This document shows, piece by piece, positions 4,478-5,041 of a stretch of DNA of 5,041 nucleotides. The position numbers and the translations under genes were made by a program. The notes under the pieces are model-generated. The model saw only the letters and a program-made list of their open reading frames with translations, was not told the DNA's origin and ran no database searches. The DNA is taken from NCBI GenBank assembly GCA_966112985.1, contig CBHWET010000369.1, positions 1-5,041 of the forward strand, written 5' to 3'. The DNA comes from CBHWET01 sp966112985. GTDB lineage: Bacteria; Verrucomicrobiota; Verrucomicrobiia; Limisphaerales; JACDHS01. Position 1 is the first letter of the stretch; the number at the start of each line of letters is the position of its first letter.

Positions 4478-4867
4478 ATGAAGAATCCACTGCACATGGC
4501 GCCCGTTGATACACCGCCTTCCTTAGTTTGGGCCTGTACGGTTCTGGCTTTGTATATTCTTCCTGCCCTATTTGCTGGCATATGTCTTTTCATGCGAATC
4601 ACCAGGATTCCGCGAGCGCCTTATTTCGCCTACTTTTGCGCCTTTGGCTCCCTTGCGTCGTTATGTTTGGGAATTGCAGGCGGCAATAACCCCCTCACTG
4701 CACTGGCGCTCTTTTTGGCGTTCAACGTGGGAATATTAATCCTGATTTGCAATCTGTTGTACTTACATTTTCTCCGTGAATCCTCCGCTTATCATCAAGG
4801 TGCAATCTGGTGTTCCCGCATTGCGATACTGGTCATTATGTTTTTCATCTTGTGGACGTTTGCCTAA
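4478..4867 (+). CDS. Four-helix membrane protein, cassette 10
   Basis: This gene encodes a 129-residue very hydrophobic protein, predicted to span the inner membrane four times: about 16-39, 49-68, 73-96 and 109-128. Positive loops (RITRIPRAP at 40-48) lie after the first span, pointing to an N-out topology by the positive-inside rule. A GGNNP turn (68-72) links spans two and three. Two starts are possible, ATG4478 (14 bases after R') and ATG4496; the first is taken because it is closest to the cassette border, though neither has a Shine-Dalgarno. The stop TAA (4865-4867) and the last Ala codon lie in the R'' core of the next site, and R'' is the exact reverse complement of the R' at 4457-4463. 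No family recognised; function unknown. Confidence 0.82.
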   Translation: MKNPLHMAPVDTPPSLVWACTVLALYILPALFAGICLFMRITRIPRAPYFAYFCAFGSLASLCLGIAGGNNPLTALALFLAFNVGILILICNLLYLHFLRESSAYHQGAIWCSRIAILVIMFFILWTFA

Positions 4868-4952
4868 CATGCCGGCCGAGTCGGGCTTCTATTCCGTCAC
4901 GAAGTAACGAGTGGTCTCAATGCCCAGATAACCGGCTTAATTTTCTTTAAAC
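4862..4952 (+). other. attC11 recombination site (atypical, weakly paired)
   Basis: R'' is GCCTAAC (4862-4868). The best R' is TTTAAAC (4946-4952), six of seven to GTTRRRY but lacking the first G. Pairing is short: GCCGG (4871-4875) with CCGGC (4932-4936), and GGGC (4883-4886) with GCCC (4922-4925), separated by internal loops. Length, about 91 bp, and the position between two genes fit an attC. The sequence is unlike the other sites here. Confidence 0.62.
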
Positions 4953-4960
4953 CTAAAGAT

Positions 4961-5041
4961 ATGGCTGTTCCAAACATCACAATCCGAAACGGCGCCTACG
5001 CGGCTGATGGCGGTTCCGTTTCTCTTACGGCCATTGATACA
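4961..5041 (+). CDS. Start of cassette 11 gene (cut by the window end)
   Basis: ATG4961 opens a frame of 27 codons with no stop before the window ends. It reads MAVPNITIRNGAY followed by a Gly/Ser-containing segment that looks like surface-exposed beta structure. It begins eight bases after the proposed R' of attC11, the same distance as genes 3 and 5, and AAAG a few bases upstream is at most a weak ribosome binding site. No signal peptide is visible in the part seen. The function cannot be judged from this fragment. Confidence 0.6.
   Translation, partial: MAVPNITIRNGAYAADGGSVSLTAIDT

Larger units (their letters stand above)
1..5041 (+). mobile_element. Integron gene-cassette array (internal segment)
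   Basis: Eleven small genes, the last one partial, all lie on the + strand and are separated by attC-like sites, so the whole window reads as one cassette array. Each cassette runs from the TTRRRY after an upstream R' cut, through one gene, to the G of the next R' core. Approximate cassette limits are 61-704, 705-1106, 1107-about 1801, about 1802-2207, 2208-2638, 2639-3127, 3128-3491, 3492-3993, 3994-about 4382, 4458-about 4946, and one leaving the window. A short gene-less remnant sits between about 4382 and 4457. In known integrons the integrase inserts such cassettes at attI, and genes read away from it. The integrase is therefore expected to the left of this window; it is not present here. 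This is a chromosomal or environmental type of array, since no resistance genes are seen. Confidence 0.93.

Noticed and set aside
610..4952. CRISPR array as an explanation for the spaced repeats
   Set aside because: The repeats are 90-110 bp, imperfect inverted repeats of several families, and separated by genes of 230-610 bp; this is attC architecture, not CRISPR.

Overview
The window is a stretch of an integron gene-cassette array. Small genes follow one another, all on the + strand, and almost every one is followed by a 90-110 bp imperfect inverted repeat. These repeats begin with RYYYAAC (usually GCCTAAC, the R'' core) and end with GTTRRRY (usually GTTAGGC, the R' core), the layout of attC recombination sites. 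Nine sites are bounded on both sides (attC1 to attC8 and attC11). A composite of one degenerate site and one remnant lies at 4292-4463, and the R' end of an earlier site is visible at 60-66. No integrase gene, attI site or clear cassette promoter is inside the window. Because cassettes read away from attI, the integrase should lie upstream of base 1.

Layout, numbering genes by cassette: (1) 85-696 predicted lipoprotein; (2) 722-1018 small membrane protein; (3) 1121-1711 unrecognised soluble protein; (4) about 1816-2125 small membrane protein with a probable frameshift near its start; (5) 2222-2557 all-helical protein; (6) 2658-3020 unrecognised soluble protein; (7) 3145-3405 small protein with an AbrB-like C-terminal pattern; (8) 3514-3879 small soluble protein; (9) 4064-4297 two-helix membrane protein, followed by the composite attC region; (10) 4478-4867 four-helix membrane protein; (11) a gene starting at 4961 and leaving the window. 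Half of the ten genes followed to a stop are predicted membrane or exported proteins. None is an antibiotic-resistance gene, and no toxin-antitoxin pair is recognised.

The genes are not an operon with one function. They are independent mobile units whose shared logic is recombination and, presumably, transcription from outside. Five genes (2, 5, 7, 9, 10) take their stop codon from the TAA inside the R'' core. In gene 1 the R'' core reads ACCGAAC, so the stop is absent and 27 extra residues are read from the attC itself. For most cassettes the first bases after the upstream R' cut are the exact reverse complement of the R'' at the cassette's own far end, as expected for units once joined as circles. 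That agreement marks cassette boundaries almost base by base.

The host cannot be fixed from this window. Translations of the attC sites in other frames contain MQRTGASR-like and NQSVEPT-like strings. From memory, I associate these with spurious reading frames in environmental bacteria such as Verrucomicrobiota and relatives; this is a weak inference. The near absence of Shine-Dalgarno sequences ahead of the genes is compatible with such a host but does not prove it.
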